NCBI RefSeq assembly: GCF_037450285.1
Contig: NZ_JAQISN010000003.1
Span: forward strand, 186,001 to 250,000
Direction: 5' to 3'
Source of the DNA: Erwinia sp. SLM-02
GTDB lineage: Bacteria > Pseudomonadota > Gammaproteobacteria > Enterobacterales > Enterobacteriaceae
DNA: 64,000 nucleotides
In this document: positions 1 to 7,575 of the stretch, piece by piece
How positions within the stretch are numbered: position 1 is the first letter of the stretch
Layout: every line of letters starts with the position of its first letter
Program-made: the position numbers and the translations under genes
The notes under the pieces: generated by a model
The model's input: the letters and a program-made list of their open reading frames with translations, nothing else
Database searches by the model: none
Told to the model about the DNA's origin: nothing

Positions 1-2
1 TG

Positions 3-608
3 GGGATCGCGCTGATGCGGCTGTCGCGTAATCCGGTGGTGTCACTGCTGGCCTGGAGCTACATCTGGCTGTTCCGCGCCACGCCGCTGCTGGTACAGCT
101 GCTGTTCTGGTTCAACCTGGGCTATCTGGTTCCGCGTCTGACCATCGGCCTGCCGGGAGCCACGCCCTGGTTCAGTGTGGCAACCAATGATGTAATCAGC
201 GCAATCGGCGCCGCGATTTTAGGTTTAACCCTGCACGGCATGGCGTATTCCGCGGAATTTATTCGCGGCGGCCTGCTGGCGGTACCCCAGGGGCAGAAAG
301 AGGCCGCCACCATGCTGGGGCTGTCACCGGTGAAAATCTTTTTTCACATCACCTTTCCGCAGTCGCTGCGGACGATTATTCCCGCGCTGGGCAATTTCCT
401 GATCGATAACCTGAAGGGGACATCGATCATCAGTGTGGTGGCGGTAACGGAATTGCTTTACTCCGCGCAGCTTATTTACAACCGTAACTACAAAATCATC
501 CCGCTATTACTGGTGGCGACCTTCTGGTATGTGGCGGTGACGTCCTTACTCTCATTATTTCAGCACTGGAGCGAACGTTATTATGGCCGTGGCTACCATC
601 ACCGATAA
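3..608 (+). CDS. Polar amino-acid ABC transporter permease (5' end outside window)
   Basis: Inner-membrane permease of the HisM/GlnP type for a polar amino-acid importer. The reading frame is open from base 3, so the true start lies upstream; the first internal ATG is at 15. The protein has several hydrophobic segments and the family EAA loop around residues 95-115 (EAATMLGLSP), which contacts the ATPase. The partner ATPase gene follows 18 bases later on the same strand. The substrate cannot be read from the sequence, and any binding protein would lie to the left. Confidence 0.85.
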   Translation, partial: GIALMRLSRNPVVSLLAWSYIWLFRATPLLVQLLFWFNLGYLVPRLTIGLPGATPWFSVATNDVISAIGAAILGLTLHGMAYSAEFIRGGLLAVPQGQKEAATMLGLSPVKIFFHITFPQSLRTIIPALGNFLIDNLKGTSIISVVAVTELLYSAQLIYNRNYKIIPLLLVATFWYVAVTSLLSLFQHWSERYYGRGYHHR

Positions 609-626
609 ATTTGCAGGGCATCAGCG

Positions 627-1421
627 ATGAGTGACCCCTGCCAAAACGCCGTTGAAAACCCGGAAAATGCCGTGCTGCGTGCGCGCCGACTGCATAAACG
701 CTACAGCGAGAATGTGGTGTTACAGCATATCGACCTGGACATTATCGCTGGAGAAGTGCTGTGCTTAATCGGGCCGTCAGGGTCGGGTAAGAGTACGCTA
801 TTGCGCTTGCTGGCCACGCTGGAGCAGCCGGACGGTGGGGTGATCTTTTTCAACGATTCGCCGCTGGGCCTTGTGGAAAAAGGGGCGCATCTGTATGCCG
901 CTTCGGAGAGAACCAGGCGTCAGCAACGCGACCGCATCGGTTTTGTATTTCAACAGTTTAACCTGTTTCCCCATCTCACCGTGCTGCAGAATATTACGCT
1001 GGCGCCACGTTTACTGGGGCAGGGGCATCTGGCCGAAAAAAAAGCGCGTGAGCTGCTTGAGCGAGTCGGTCTGGCGCATAAAGCCGATGCCTGGCCATCC
1101 TCGTTATCCGGTGGGCAACAGCAGCGGGTGGCCATTGCCCGTGCGCTGGCGCGAGAGCCGAGCCTGATCCTGTTTGATGAACCGACCAGCGCGCTCGATC
1201 CGGAGCTGGTCAATGAAGTGCTGGCGGTGATGACCGATCTTGCCGAGAGCGGCATTACGATGGTTGTCGCCACCCATGAAATGCAGTTTGCCCGCCGGGT
1301 CGCCAGCCATGTTGCGTTTCTCGATAAGGGACATATCGTGGAGTACGGCACGCCGCAGCAGGTGCTGGATGCCCCCCGGCAGCCGCGTACCCGAGCCTTT
1401 CTGCAGCAGATGGCCCCGTAA
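627..1421 (+). CDS. Polar amino-acid ABC transporter ATP-binding protein
   Basis: Cytoplasmic ATPase of the HisP/GlnQ family, 264 aa, which energises the adjacent permease. Walker A (GPSGSGKS) is near residue 50, the Q-loop follows, the signature LSGGQQQR is near residue 160 and Walker B (LILFDEP) near 180, with the switch histidine in VVATHEM. The N-terminus is about 15 residues longer than usual but has a start codon in a sensible position behind the permease stop. Together with the permease it forms the 3' end of an amino-acid uptake operon. Confidence 0.88.
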   Translation: MSDPCQNAVENPENAVLRARRLHKRYSENVVLQHIDLDIIAGEVLCLIGPSGSGKSTLLRLLATLEQPDGGVIFFNDSPLGLVEKGAHLYAASERTRRQQRDRIGFVFQQFNLFPHLTVLQNITLAPRLLGQGHLAEKKARELLERVGLAHKADAWPSSLSGGQQQRVAIARALAREPSLILFDEPTSALDPELVNEVLAVMTDLAESGITMVVATHEMQFARRVASHVAFLDKGHIVEYGTPQQVLDAPRQPRTRAFLQQMAP

Positions 1422-1468
1422 CCAACATCCCGTCATCATGCCGGGGATCCCCCTGACCCGAGGCTGTG

Positions 1469-2346
1469 TCACGTCGGGGATGCGGCAACCCCCAGCCAGG
1501 TCGAAAACTCCCGCATCGCCCTGGTCACCGGTCGCGACTGCAGCCGCGTCAGCCAGTAGCTTCCTGATGCGATGGTGGTGGTAAACGGCTGGAGCACCTG
1601 CCCGCTGGCCAGCAGATGGCTGAACATCTCCACCGGGGCTATCGCTATCCCCACGCCGCTCAGCGCGGCTTCCAGCATGGTCACCGAAGAATCAAACACA
1701 ATCATCGGATGGGTGGGGGAAAGCGGCGGCCCGCCTGCCGCTTTCATCCACACCGACCATTCGTCGGGGCGGTAGGAGCGCAGCAGCGTAAAGCGGGCGA
1801 GGTCGGCCGGTTTGTGCAACTGAGCCGCCAGCGCGGGCAGGCACAGGGGGGTGAGCGACGCCCTGCACAAGAATGCCGCCTCGGTGCCGTGCCAGGCGCC
1901 GTTGCCGAAGCGTATGGTAAAATCCAGCCCTTCGGCCGCCGGATCCACGCGGTTATTGTGGGTGGAAAGCTGTAAATCGATATGCGGAAAACGCTGGTGG
2001 AATCGTTCAGGCGGCTGAGCAGAAAGCCGGTAGCGAACGTTCCGACCACGCCGACCTTCAGCTTCTCCCGGGGCTGCTGGGTGGTGAAGCTGTCCAGCGC
2101 CCCGGCAATACGATCCAAAGCGTCATTCAGCACCGGCAGCAGATTTTCCCCGGCGGGGGTCAGCGTCAGCCCGCGGGAAACCCGCACGAAAAGCGGGCAG
2201 TGCAGATGCTGCTCCAGCGCTTTAACGTGCTGGCTGACGGCCGAGTGCGTAACGTTCAGCTCAATGGCCGCGTTCTTAAAGCTCAGATGCCGGGCGGCGG
2301 CTTCAAAAGCGCGTAGTGCATTCAGCGGCAGGTAGCTGCGTGTCAT
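1469..2346 (-). pseudogene. ampR: ampR, LysR-type regulator of ampC, disrupted by a one-base frameshift
   Basis: Product would be AmpR, the cell-wall-muropeptide-responsive LysR regulator of the divergent ampC. The N-terminal part (start 2346; wHTH residues about 5-65, LNVTHSAVSQHVKALE) is open for 200 codons, but the AmpR sequence leaves this frame near codon 115 and resumes in another frame (DPAAEGLDFTIRFG... to the stop at 1469). Restoring one T in the run at 1999-2004 gives SRLNDFHQRFPHIDLQLSTHNNRVDPAAEGL, a continuous AmpR-like protein of about 292 aa. Effector-domain signatures (VFDSSVTMLEAA, GVGIAIAP) are intact after the break. A sequencing error is the main alternative to a true mutation. 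Confidence 0.85.
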
Positions 2347-2373
2347 GTGATTATCCGTTAGAAAAACTCAAGG

Positions 2374-2423
2374 CTGATGCTCAATTTAACCGTTTGTCAC
2401 CCCCAGTCAATTCCCGCAGACTT
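2374..2423 (+). promoter_or_regulatory. AmpR operator and ampC promoter
   Basis: The ampR-ampC intergenic region holds the segment AATTTAACCGTTTGTCA (2383-2399), which as I remember it is the same as the AmpR-binding region upstream of ampC in Citrobacter and Enterobacter. TTGTCA at 2394-2399 can serve as the -35 box, with a weak -10 (AGACTT) about 18 bases further on. The operator therefore looks kept even though ampR itself is frameshifted. Confidence 0.6.
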
Positions 2424-2477
2424 GGCGCATCTGATGGCTACGGATATCCCGTTTATTCACCGTTAAGGACGAAAGTT

Positions 2478-3623
2478 ATGCTAAAGAATGCGCTCAGCGC
2501 CGCACTGTTGCTCACCATATCAGGCAGTACCATGGCCGCACCGACCACGGACGCGCAGCTGGCCGAGGTGGTTAACCGCACCATCGCGCCGTTAATCAAG
2601 GACCAGGCGATCCCGGGGATGGCGGTGGCGGTGATTTATCAGGGTAAGCCCCATTACTTCACCTGGGGTCTGGCGGACGTGGCGGGGAAGAAGCCGGTCA
2701 CGCAGGAAACCCTGTTTGAGCTGGGTTCGGTGAGTAAAACTTTCACCGGCGTGCTGGGCGGCGATGCGATTGCCCGTGGGGAAATCAGCCTCAGCGATCC
2801 GGCCAGCAAATACTGGCCTGCGCTGTCCGGCAAGCAGTGGCAGGGGATAAAGCTGCTGCATCTGGCGACCTATACCGCCGGCGGCCTGCCGCTGCAGGTA
2901 CCGGATAGCGTTACCGACGCAGCCGCGCTGCAAAAGTATTACCAGTCCTGGCAGCCGGAGTGGGCGCCGGGGGAAAAGCGCCTGTATGCCAACGCCAGCA
3001 TCGGCCTGTTCGGCGCGCTGGCGGTGAAGCCGTCGGGCATGGGCTTTGAGCAGGCGATGAACAGCCGGGTACTGCAGCCGCTAGCGCTGAAGCATACCTG
3101 GTATCAGGTGCCGGCAGGCGAAGCCCAACACTACGCCTGGGGCTACCGGAACGGGAAGGCGGTCCGCGTCTCGCCGGGCATGCTGGAGGCGGAAGCCTAC
3201 GGCGTGAAAACCTCGATTGAAGATATGGCCCGCTGGGTACAGGTCAATATGCAGCCGGAGAAGGTAGCCGATGCGTCGCTGCAAAAAGGCATCGCGCTGG
3301 CGCAGTCGCGCTACTGGCAGGTCGGGGAGATGTATCAGGGGCTGGGCTGGGAGATGCTGAACTGGCCGCTAAAGGAAAAAGTCGTGGTGGACGGCAGCGA
3401 CAATAAGGTCGCGCTGGCCCCAATGAAGGCTACGGAGATCGCGCCTCCCGCACCGCGTCAGCAGGCTTCCTGGGTACATAAAACCGGGTCCACCGGTGGA
3501 TTTGGTAGCTACGTGGCGTTTATCCCGCAGAAGGATATCGGCATTGTGATGCTGGCGAACAAAAGCTATCCCAACCCGCTCAGGGTAGAGGCGGCTTACC
3601 GGATTCTGTCGGCGCTGGAGTAA
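2478..3623 (+). CDS. ampC: Class C beta-lactamase AmpC
   Basis: Periplasmic serine beta-lactamase, 381 aa, the usual AmpC length. It has a Sec signal peptide (MLKNALSAALLLTISGSTMA), the catalytic SVSK motif, the YAN motif (LYANASIG) and the KTG motif (VHKTGSTGGFGSY). I chose the ATG at 2478 because AAGGA sits 8 bases upstream and the signal peptide starts there; the longer open frame upstream covers the AmpR operator. The gene is transcribed divergently from ampR. With ampR broken, low and non-inducible expression is expected (inference). Confidence 0.93.
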   Translation: MLKNALSAALLLTISGSTMAAPTTDAQLAEVVNRTIAPLIKDQAIPGMAVAVIYQGKPHYFTWGLADVAGKKPVTQETLFELGSVSKTFTGVLGGDAIARGEISLSDPASKYWPALSGKQWQGIKLLHLATYTAGGLPLQVPDSVTDAAALQKYYQSWQPEWAPGEKRLYANASIGLFGALAVKPSGMGFEQAMNSRVLQPLALKHTWYQVPAGEAQHYAWGYRNGKAVRVSPGMLEAEAYGVKTSIEDMARWVQVNMQPEKVADASLQKGIALAQSRYWQVGEMYQGLGWEMLNWPLKEKVVVDGSDNKVALAPMKATEIAPPAPRQQASWVHKTGSTGGFGSYVAFIPQKDIGIVMLANKSYPNPLRVEAAYRILSALE

Positions 3624-3736
3624 CCTTTTTCAGCCTGCATCGGCAGGTTGATGCATTCCATGCGGTTGGTCGCCTGAGCCCGATCAACCGCTCTGACTTT
3701 CGCCAGCACGTTAAGCGCCACGCGCCGGCGATAAAA
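3596..3736 (-). pseudogene. dgaF: Possible 5' remnant of dgaF (KDGP aldolase)
   Basis: Directly after the dgaE stop, the same frame reads FYRRRVALNVLAKVRAVDRAQ, which resembles the N-terminus of DgaF-family 2-keto-3-deoxy-6-phosphogluconate aldolases (RVALNVLA/RICLNVLA from memory). The frame then loses similarity and ends at a TAA inside the 3' end of ampC. dgaF normally follows dgaE, so this looks like a stub left by a deletion that joined the operon to ampC. The match is short and no start codon is visible in this frame. Confidence 0.45.
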
Positions 3737-4846
3737 TCAGTCTGCTGCATGTCCGGCAATCTCCTTCAGTCGCGCCACAATCAGCGCCATTTCTCCCTCC
3801 GCCACCGTGCGAGGATCGAGGCTGAAAACGCCCTGATGCAGGTTGTAGCGGCGGGCGTAAATCGCGATCTCCCCGCCGCGCAGCTGCGCCTCCACCTCGC
3901 GGGCATCCAGTCCCAGTTCGCTGGCCTCCACCCGGATGCGGATACGCCAGATAGCGCGGCCCGCCTCATCCTGCTCGATATCGGCCGCCAGCCCGCGAAT
4001 CGCGGAAATCGCTTCCGCAACGGGCTGGAGCCGTTCGGCGGTCACTGTGCCCTGACCCTGGCTGTAGTGCTCCAGCGCGTACACCAGCCCGACCATATTC
4101 TCCTTGCCGATTTTCATCGCCCGGGCAATGCCGTTGTGTTGGGCTTTGCAGGCGTCGATCCAGCGCCTGGTTCCGGTAATAAAGCCAGAGGTCGGTGCGT
4201 TAAACGCCTTAGCACCGCTGTAAATCACCATATCGGCCCCGCTGGCGACCCAGGCGTGCAGATCCTCTTCGGCGGCGGCATCGACGATCAGCGGCAGCTC
4301 GTGCTGGCGGGCGACCGCCACAAAGTCCGCAATGCTCAGCATGCCCTTCTGCACGCAGTGGTGCGATTTCACATACAGCAGTGCGGCGGTGCGCGGGGTG
4401 ACCGCGCTTTCCAGCTGCCAGCGGGCCGACAGATTGCTGGATCCGACCTCCACCACCCGCCCGCCACCGAGGCGGATGGCGCTGGTAATCGGCGCGCCGT
4501 AGTCCACATTGTGGCCGCGCAGCATCAGCACCTCATTCGCCATGCCCGCGCTGTCCGGCATCATCGCCACGCGGGCCGGGTCGCCCCGGGTAATGGCGGC
4601 GGCAACGGCGATGGCAATCCCCGCCGAGGCGCAGGAGGTAACGTAGCTGGCCTCCGCGCCGGTAAAGCGGGAAACCAGCTCGCCGCAGCGGTCCACCAGC
4701 CGGTCAATCTCGACAAAAGCGGAGGCAGCCTGCGCCGTGGCCTGCATTACCTCCGGGGCCACGCTGGATACGCCCAGAATGGTCATTTTGCCGCAGGCGT
4801 TGATCACCCGTTTCAGCCCAAGGTGCTGATAGATATTTTGCGCCAT
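3737..4846 (-). CDS. dgaE: D-glucosaminate-6-phosphate ammonia-lyase DgaE
   Basis: PLP-dependent enzyme of the SelA-like fold, 369 aa, matching the length I recall for Salmonella DgaE. It removes ammonia from D-glucosaminate-6-phosphate to give 2-keto-3-deoxygluconate-6-phosphate in the cytoplasm. The PLP lysine lies in YSGAKAFNAPTSG near residue 215, preceded by the cofactor-binding LIVDAAAEED. It is the last intact gene of the operon, 3 bases behind dgaD. The next expected gene, dgaF, is missing apart from a stub, so the product may depend on another KDPG aldolase such as Eda. Confidence 0.85.
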   Translation of the reverse strand: MAQNIYQHLGLKRVINACGKMTILGVSSVAPEVMQATAQAASAFVEIDRLVDRCGELVSRFTGAEASYVTSCASAGIAIAVAAAITRGDPARVAMMPDSAGMANEVLMLRGHNVDYGAPITSAIRLGGGRVVEVGSSNLSARWQLESAVTPRTAALLYVKSHHCVQKGMLSIADFVAVARQHELPLIVDAAAEEDLHAWVASGADMVIYSGAKAFNAPTSGFITGTRRWIDACKAQHNGIARAMKIGKENMVGLVYALEHYSQGQGTVTAERLQPVAEAISAIRGLAADIEQDEAGRAIWRIRIRVEASELGLDAREVEAQLRGGEIAIYARRYNLHQGVFSLDPRTVAEGEMALIVARLKEIAGHAAD

Positions 4847-4849
4847 GAT

Positions 4850-5710
4850 TTACAGAACCCCCAGCAGCGAACAGGCCACGCTCAGCGCCACAATCGACAG
4901 CAGAATGGTGGTGTAGCGCGGCCCTTTTTTCACCAGATAGAAGTAGACCGAGAACACCGCCGCCAGCGGCAGCAGGCCGGGGGCGATCGAATCCAGGATC
5001 TGCTGCACCACCACTTCGGATCCTTCCAGCGCGCTGATCTTCAGCGGCGTGGTGATCTTCACGTAGCTGGCGGACAGCGCGCCCATCATAATCAGCCCCA
5101 GCACGTTGGCCCCGTAGATCAGCTCTTTGATCCGCCCGCCCTGCAGCAGGCCGATAATCGAGTCGCGCCCCAGCGTGTAGCCTTTGTGGATCATGCCGTA
5201 GCTCACCGCCAGGGTAATCGCCGGGTAAAGGATCAGCGGGATAATCCCGCCCATCGCGCTGCCGCCGGCGGCGAAGGGGATAAAGATGGCGATCAGCAGC
5301 GGCATCACCGCCGCCCAGATGATCGAATCGCCCATCCCGGCCAGCGGCCCCATCAGGCCGGTTTTGATCCCGGTGATCGACGCGTCGCTGATCGGTTCGC
5401 CCCGCGTTTTTTGCTCTTCCATGGCGATGGCGATCCCCTGGATCACCGCGCCGAAGGTCTGCTCCGAGTTAAAGAAGTTCAGATGGCGTTTCAGCGCCTC
5501 CACCTGTTCCTCCTTCTGCGGGTACAGCTTTTTGATAACCGGCGTCATCGAGGCGCAGAAAATCAGGCTCTGCAAACGCTCGTAGGAGCTGGAAACCTCC
5601 GCGCCCAGCCAGTAAATAAACCAGGCCTTGGTGATATCGCCTTTGGTCAGCGCCCGGCTCTCCCGCGCGCGCTCCACCAGTTCATGCTGCATTGCGTCGC
5701 TGCTCATCAT
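4850..5710 (-). CDS. dgaD: Mannose-family PTS EIID component DgaD
   Basis: Membrane component IID of the D-glucosaminate PTS, 286 aa. It shows the EIID hallmarks: an amphipathic N-terminus (LTKGDITKAWFIYWLGAEVSSSYERLQ), the conserved GIKTGLMGPLAGMGDSIIW loop and hydrophobic C-terminal segments. The start ATG overlaps the dgaC stop (ATGA), implying coupled translation. It works with DgaC, DgaB and DgaA to import and phosphorylate D-glucosaminate. Confidence 0.85.
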   Translation of the reverse strand: MMSSDAMQHELVERARESRALTKGDITKAWFIYWLGAEVSSSYERLQSLIFCASMTPVIKKLYPQKEEQVEALKRHLNFFNSEQTFGAVIQGIAIAMEEQKTRGEPISDASITGIKTGLMGPLAGMGDSIIWAAVMPLLIAIFIPFAAGGSAMGGIIPLILYPAITLAVSYGMIHKGYTLGRDSIIGLLQGGRIKELIYGANVLGLIMMGALSASYVKITTPLKISALEGSEVVVQQILDSIAPGLLPLAAVFSVYFYLVKKGPRYTTILLSIVALSVACSLLGVL

Positions 5711-6456
5711 GCTGCTCCTTCATTTTTCGCCAGGCCTTTGATCAGGAAGGCCACACAGGTACCGAAGATCGCCATCGCCATGATGTCCAGCTTGAGGTAC
5801 AGCACGGCAAAGAATCCGCCGATAAACCACGGCAGCAGGCTTTTTTTACCAATCACCATAATGGTGATGGCGAAGCCGAGCGCAGGGAGGATCCCGCCCA
5901 TGATTTCAAAGGAGTGGGTGAGCCAGTGCGGCATCAGCTTGAGGAAGCTTTCCACCACGTTCTGGCCAAAGTAGTTGGCGGCAAACACCACCGGGAAGCG
6001 CAGCGCCAGCCCGAGCAGGGCCGGATAGAGAAAGGCGCAGCGCATGATGCCGGACATATTGGCGGTTTCGGCGTGCTTGTCCGCCATATGCACCCAGGCG
6101 GCGTTCAGCGTGCGGCGAAGCTGGTCGAGGAACACGCCGATCACGCCAAACGGAATTGCCAGGGCAATCGCCAGGTTCGGGTCCATCCCGGCCTTTACGG
6201 CGATAGGGATTGAGATACAGGCGGCCAGCGCCGGGTCCGACGGGACGTTACCGCCGGGCGTGGAGGTCACACCGAGGTAAACCAGCTGCATGCCCGCGCC
6301 GATAATCATCGCCGTATGCATATTGCCCAGCAGCAGGCCGACAAAGACGGCGATCACCACCGGCTGCAGCAGCATCGCGGAAAGGGTATATCCCAGGCGT
6401 AAACGGGCAAACCAGTAGTACAGGCCCATCAGGCTTGCAAAAAGTAAGGTATCCAT
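5707..6456 (-). CDS. dgaC: Mannose-family PTS EIIC component DgaC
   Basis: Polytopic inner-membrane substrate channel, 249 aa. The conserved EIIC segments of the mannose family (LLLGNMHTAMIIGAGMQLVYLGV near residues 40-60, then NVPSDPALAACISIPIAVKAGMDPNLAIALAIPFGVIG) are present. It lies 65 bases after dgaB and overlaps dgaD. Position between EIIB and EIID and the operon partner DgaE point to glucosaminate as substrate. Confidence 0.85.
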   Translation of the reverse strand: MDTLLFASLMGLYYWFARLRLGYTLSAMLLQPVVIAVFVGLLLGNMHTAMIIGAGMQLVYLGVTSTPGGNVPSDPALAACISIPIAVKAGMDPNLAIALAIPFGVIGVFLDQLRRTLNAAWVHMADKHAETANMSGIMRCAFLYPALLGLALRFPVVFAANYFGQNVVESFLKLMPHWLTHSFEIMGGILPALGFAITIMVIGKKSLLPWFIGGFFAVLYLKLDIMAMAIFGTCVAFLIKGLAKNEGAA

Positions 6457-6521
6457 AGTGTTATCCTTTACACCTTATCCTTCAGGCCGACTGCGCCTGA
6501 AAGAGAGGTGCAGTGAGTGAG

Positions 6522-7007
6522 TTAGAATTTTTTCAGGATATCGTCCAGCGACTGCGGCTTATCTTCCGGGATGGTCTGGAAGAACACCTGCACGCCGCGA
6601 TCGCGCAGATCTTTCAGAATGCCGACGTCTTTCTCATCGAGGGTGATGTTCTGGAACACCGCTTTACGGTTGGGGCCGCCGCCCAGTCCGCCGACCTGCA
6701 CGTTGGTCACATCAAATCCCTGCTGTACCGCATCCTGGATCGCCGCCAGCGACGGGAACAGCACCAGCACTTTGCCGTCGCCCAGCTGATTCTCCTTCCA
6801 CGAGGCCGCAAAGCTCTGATTGCTGTAGCAGTCCACTTTGATGTTCGGCGGTGCGGCCATCAGGTAGATGTTTTTCATAAACGGATCGGCGTCCAGCTCG
6901 TCGCTGACTACGGCGATGCGATTGGCCTGGGACTGCCCAACCCATTTGGTGACCACCTGGCCGTGAATCAGGCGGCTGTCAATGCGGCATAAAACGATCG
7001 TTGCCAT
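6522..7007 (-). CDS. dgaB: Mannose-family PTS EIIB component DgaB
   Basis: Cytoplasmic phosphocarrier of the EIIB-Man fold, 161 aa. The phosphorylated histidine lies in RIDSRLIHGQVVTKW at residues about 8-20, the signature site of the family. It receives phosphate from DgaA and passes it to the incoming sugar acid. It starts 13 bases after the dgaA stop. Confidence 0.87.
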   Translation of the reverse strand: MATIVLCRIDSRLIHGQVVTKWVGQSQANRIAVVSDELDADPFMKNIYLMAAPPNIKVDCYSNQSFAASWKENQLGDGKVLVLFPSLAAIQDAVQQGFDVTNVQVGGLGGGPNRKAVFQNITLDEKDVGILKDLRDRGVQVFFQTIPEDKPQSLDDILKKF

Positions 7008-7020
7008 GCTGTGTTCCTTT

Positions 7021-7455
7021 TTATTGGGGTTGTTGTAACTGACGAACGTGGGCGACCACGTCCAGACAGCTGCTGCGCCCGGCGTCGATCAGATCGGTTA
7101 CGCAGTCGGTCAGCGGGCCTGCTTCGCGCCGGTCCAGCGCTTCCAGCAGCAGGGAGGCGTTCAGCCCGCAAATCACCGCCACCGGATAGTCCGCGCTGAG
7201 GCGTGCCGCCACGTTCGAGGTGGTGCCGCCGATAAAATCGGTGAGGATCAGCGAACCGTGCGGCATCACTTTCACCGCGGCTTCCACCCGCTGGTAAAAC
7301 TCACCCAGCGTATCTACCGGCATCAGGGCGATTGCCGTAACGCCATGGATCTCACCGGTTACCATGCGCAGGCTGTTGCAAAGCTGTTCTCCCCAGCCGC
7401 CGTGAGTCAGCAGCAGGATCTGGGACAAGGGTTCAGTGGGTGCAGCGGTAGTCAA
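7021..7455 (-). CDS. dgaA: Mannose-family PTS EIIA component DgaA
   Basis: Cytoplasmic EIIA-Man phosphocarrier, 144 aa, with the active histidine in ILLLTHGGWGEQL and the GGTTSNVAARL motif near residue 75. The start codon is TTG at 7455, supported by a perfect AGGAGG at 7461-7466 and no better in-frame ATG. It is the first gene of the operon behind the sigma-54 promoter at 7496-7511. A TTG start may hold down translation of this catalytic subunit. Confidence 0.85.
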   Translation of the reverse strand: MTTAAPTEPLSQILLLTHGGWGEQLCNSLRMVTGEIHGVTAIALMPVDTLGEFYQRVEAAVKVMPHGSLILTDFIGGTTSNVAARLSADYPVAVICGLNASLLLEALDRREAGPLTDCVTDLIDAGRSSCLDVVAHVRQLQQPQ

Positions 7456-7495
7456 AACGGCCTCCTGGCTCAGTTACGTTTACAGACGTATACAG

Positions 7496-7511
7496 AGCAA
7501 GGGCTGTGCCA
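7496..7511 (-). promoter_or_regulatory. Sigma-54 (-24/-12) promoter of dgaABCDE
   Basis: Read on the minus strand, this is TGGCAC, five bases, TTGCT, a perfect match to the RpoN consensus. It lies about 40 bases before the dgaA start and immediately downstream of the gene for the sigma-54 activator DgaR, so activator and promoter agree. Confidence 0.85.
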
Positions 7512-7575
7512 GAGTTTGTGTCACGCGGGGAGAACGGCAGGGACAGCGGGGCGTGCGGCCCCGCCGGATAAGGGA

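Noticed and set aside
3640..3656. Possible terminator (CCTGC-ATCG-GCAGG) after ampC
   Set aside because: Short 5-bp stem and no T-run on either strand.
3749..5974. 741-codon plus-strand open frame opposite dgaE and dgaD
   Set aside because: His/Gln/Arg/Gly-rich translation with no domain; it is the antisense shadow of well-identified high-G+C genes.
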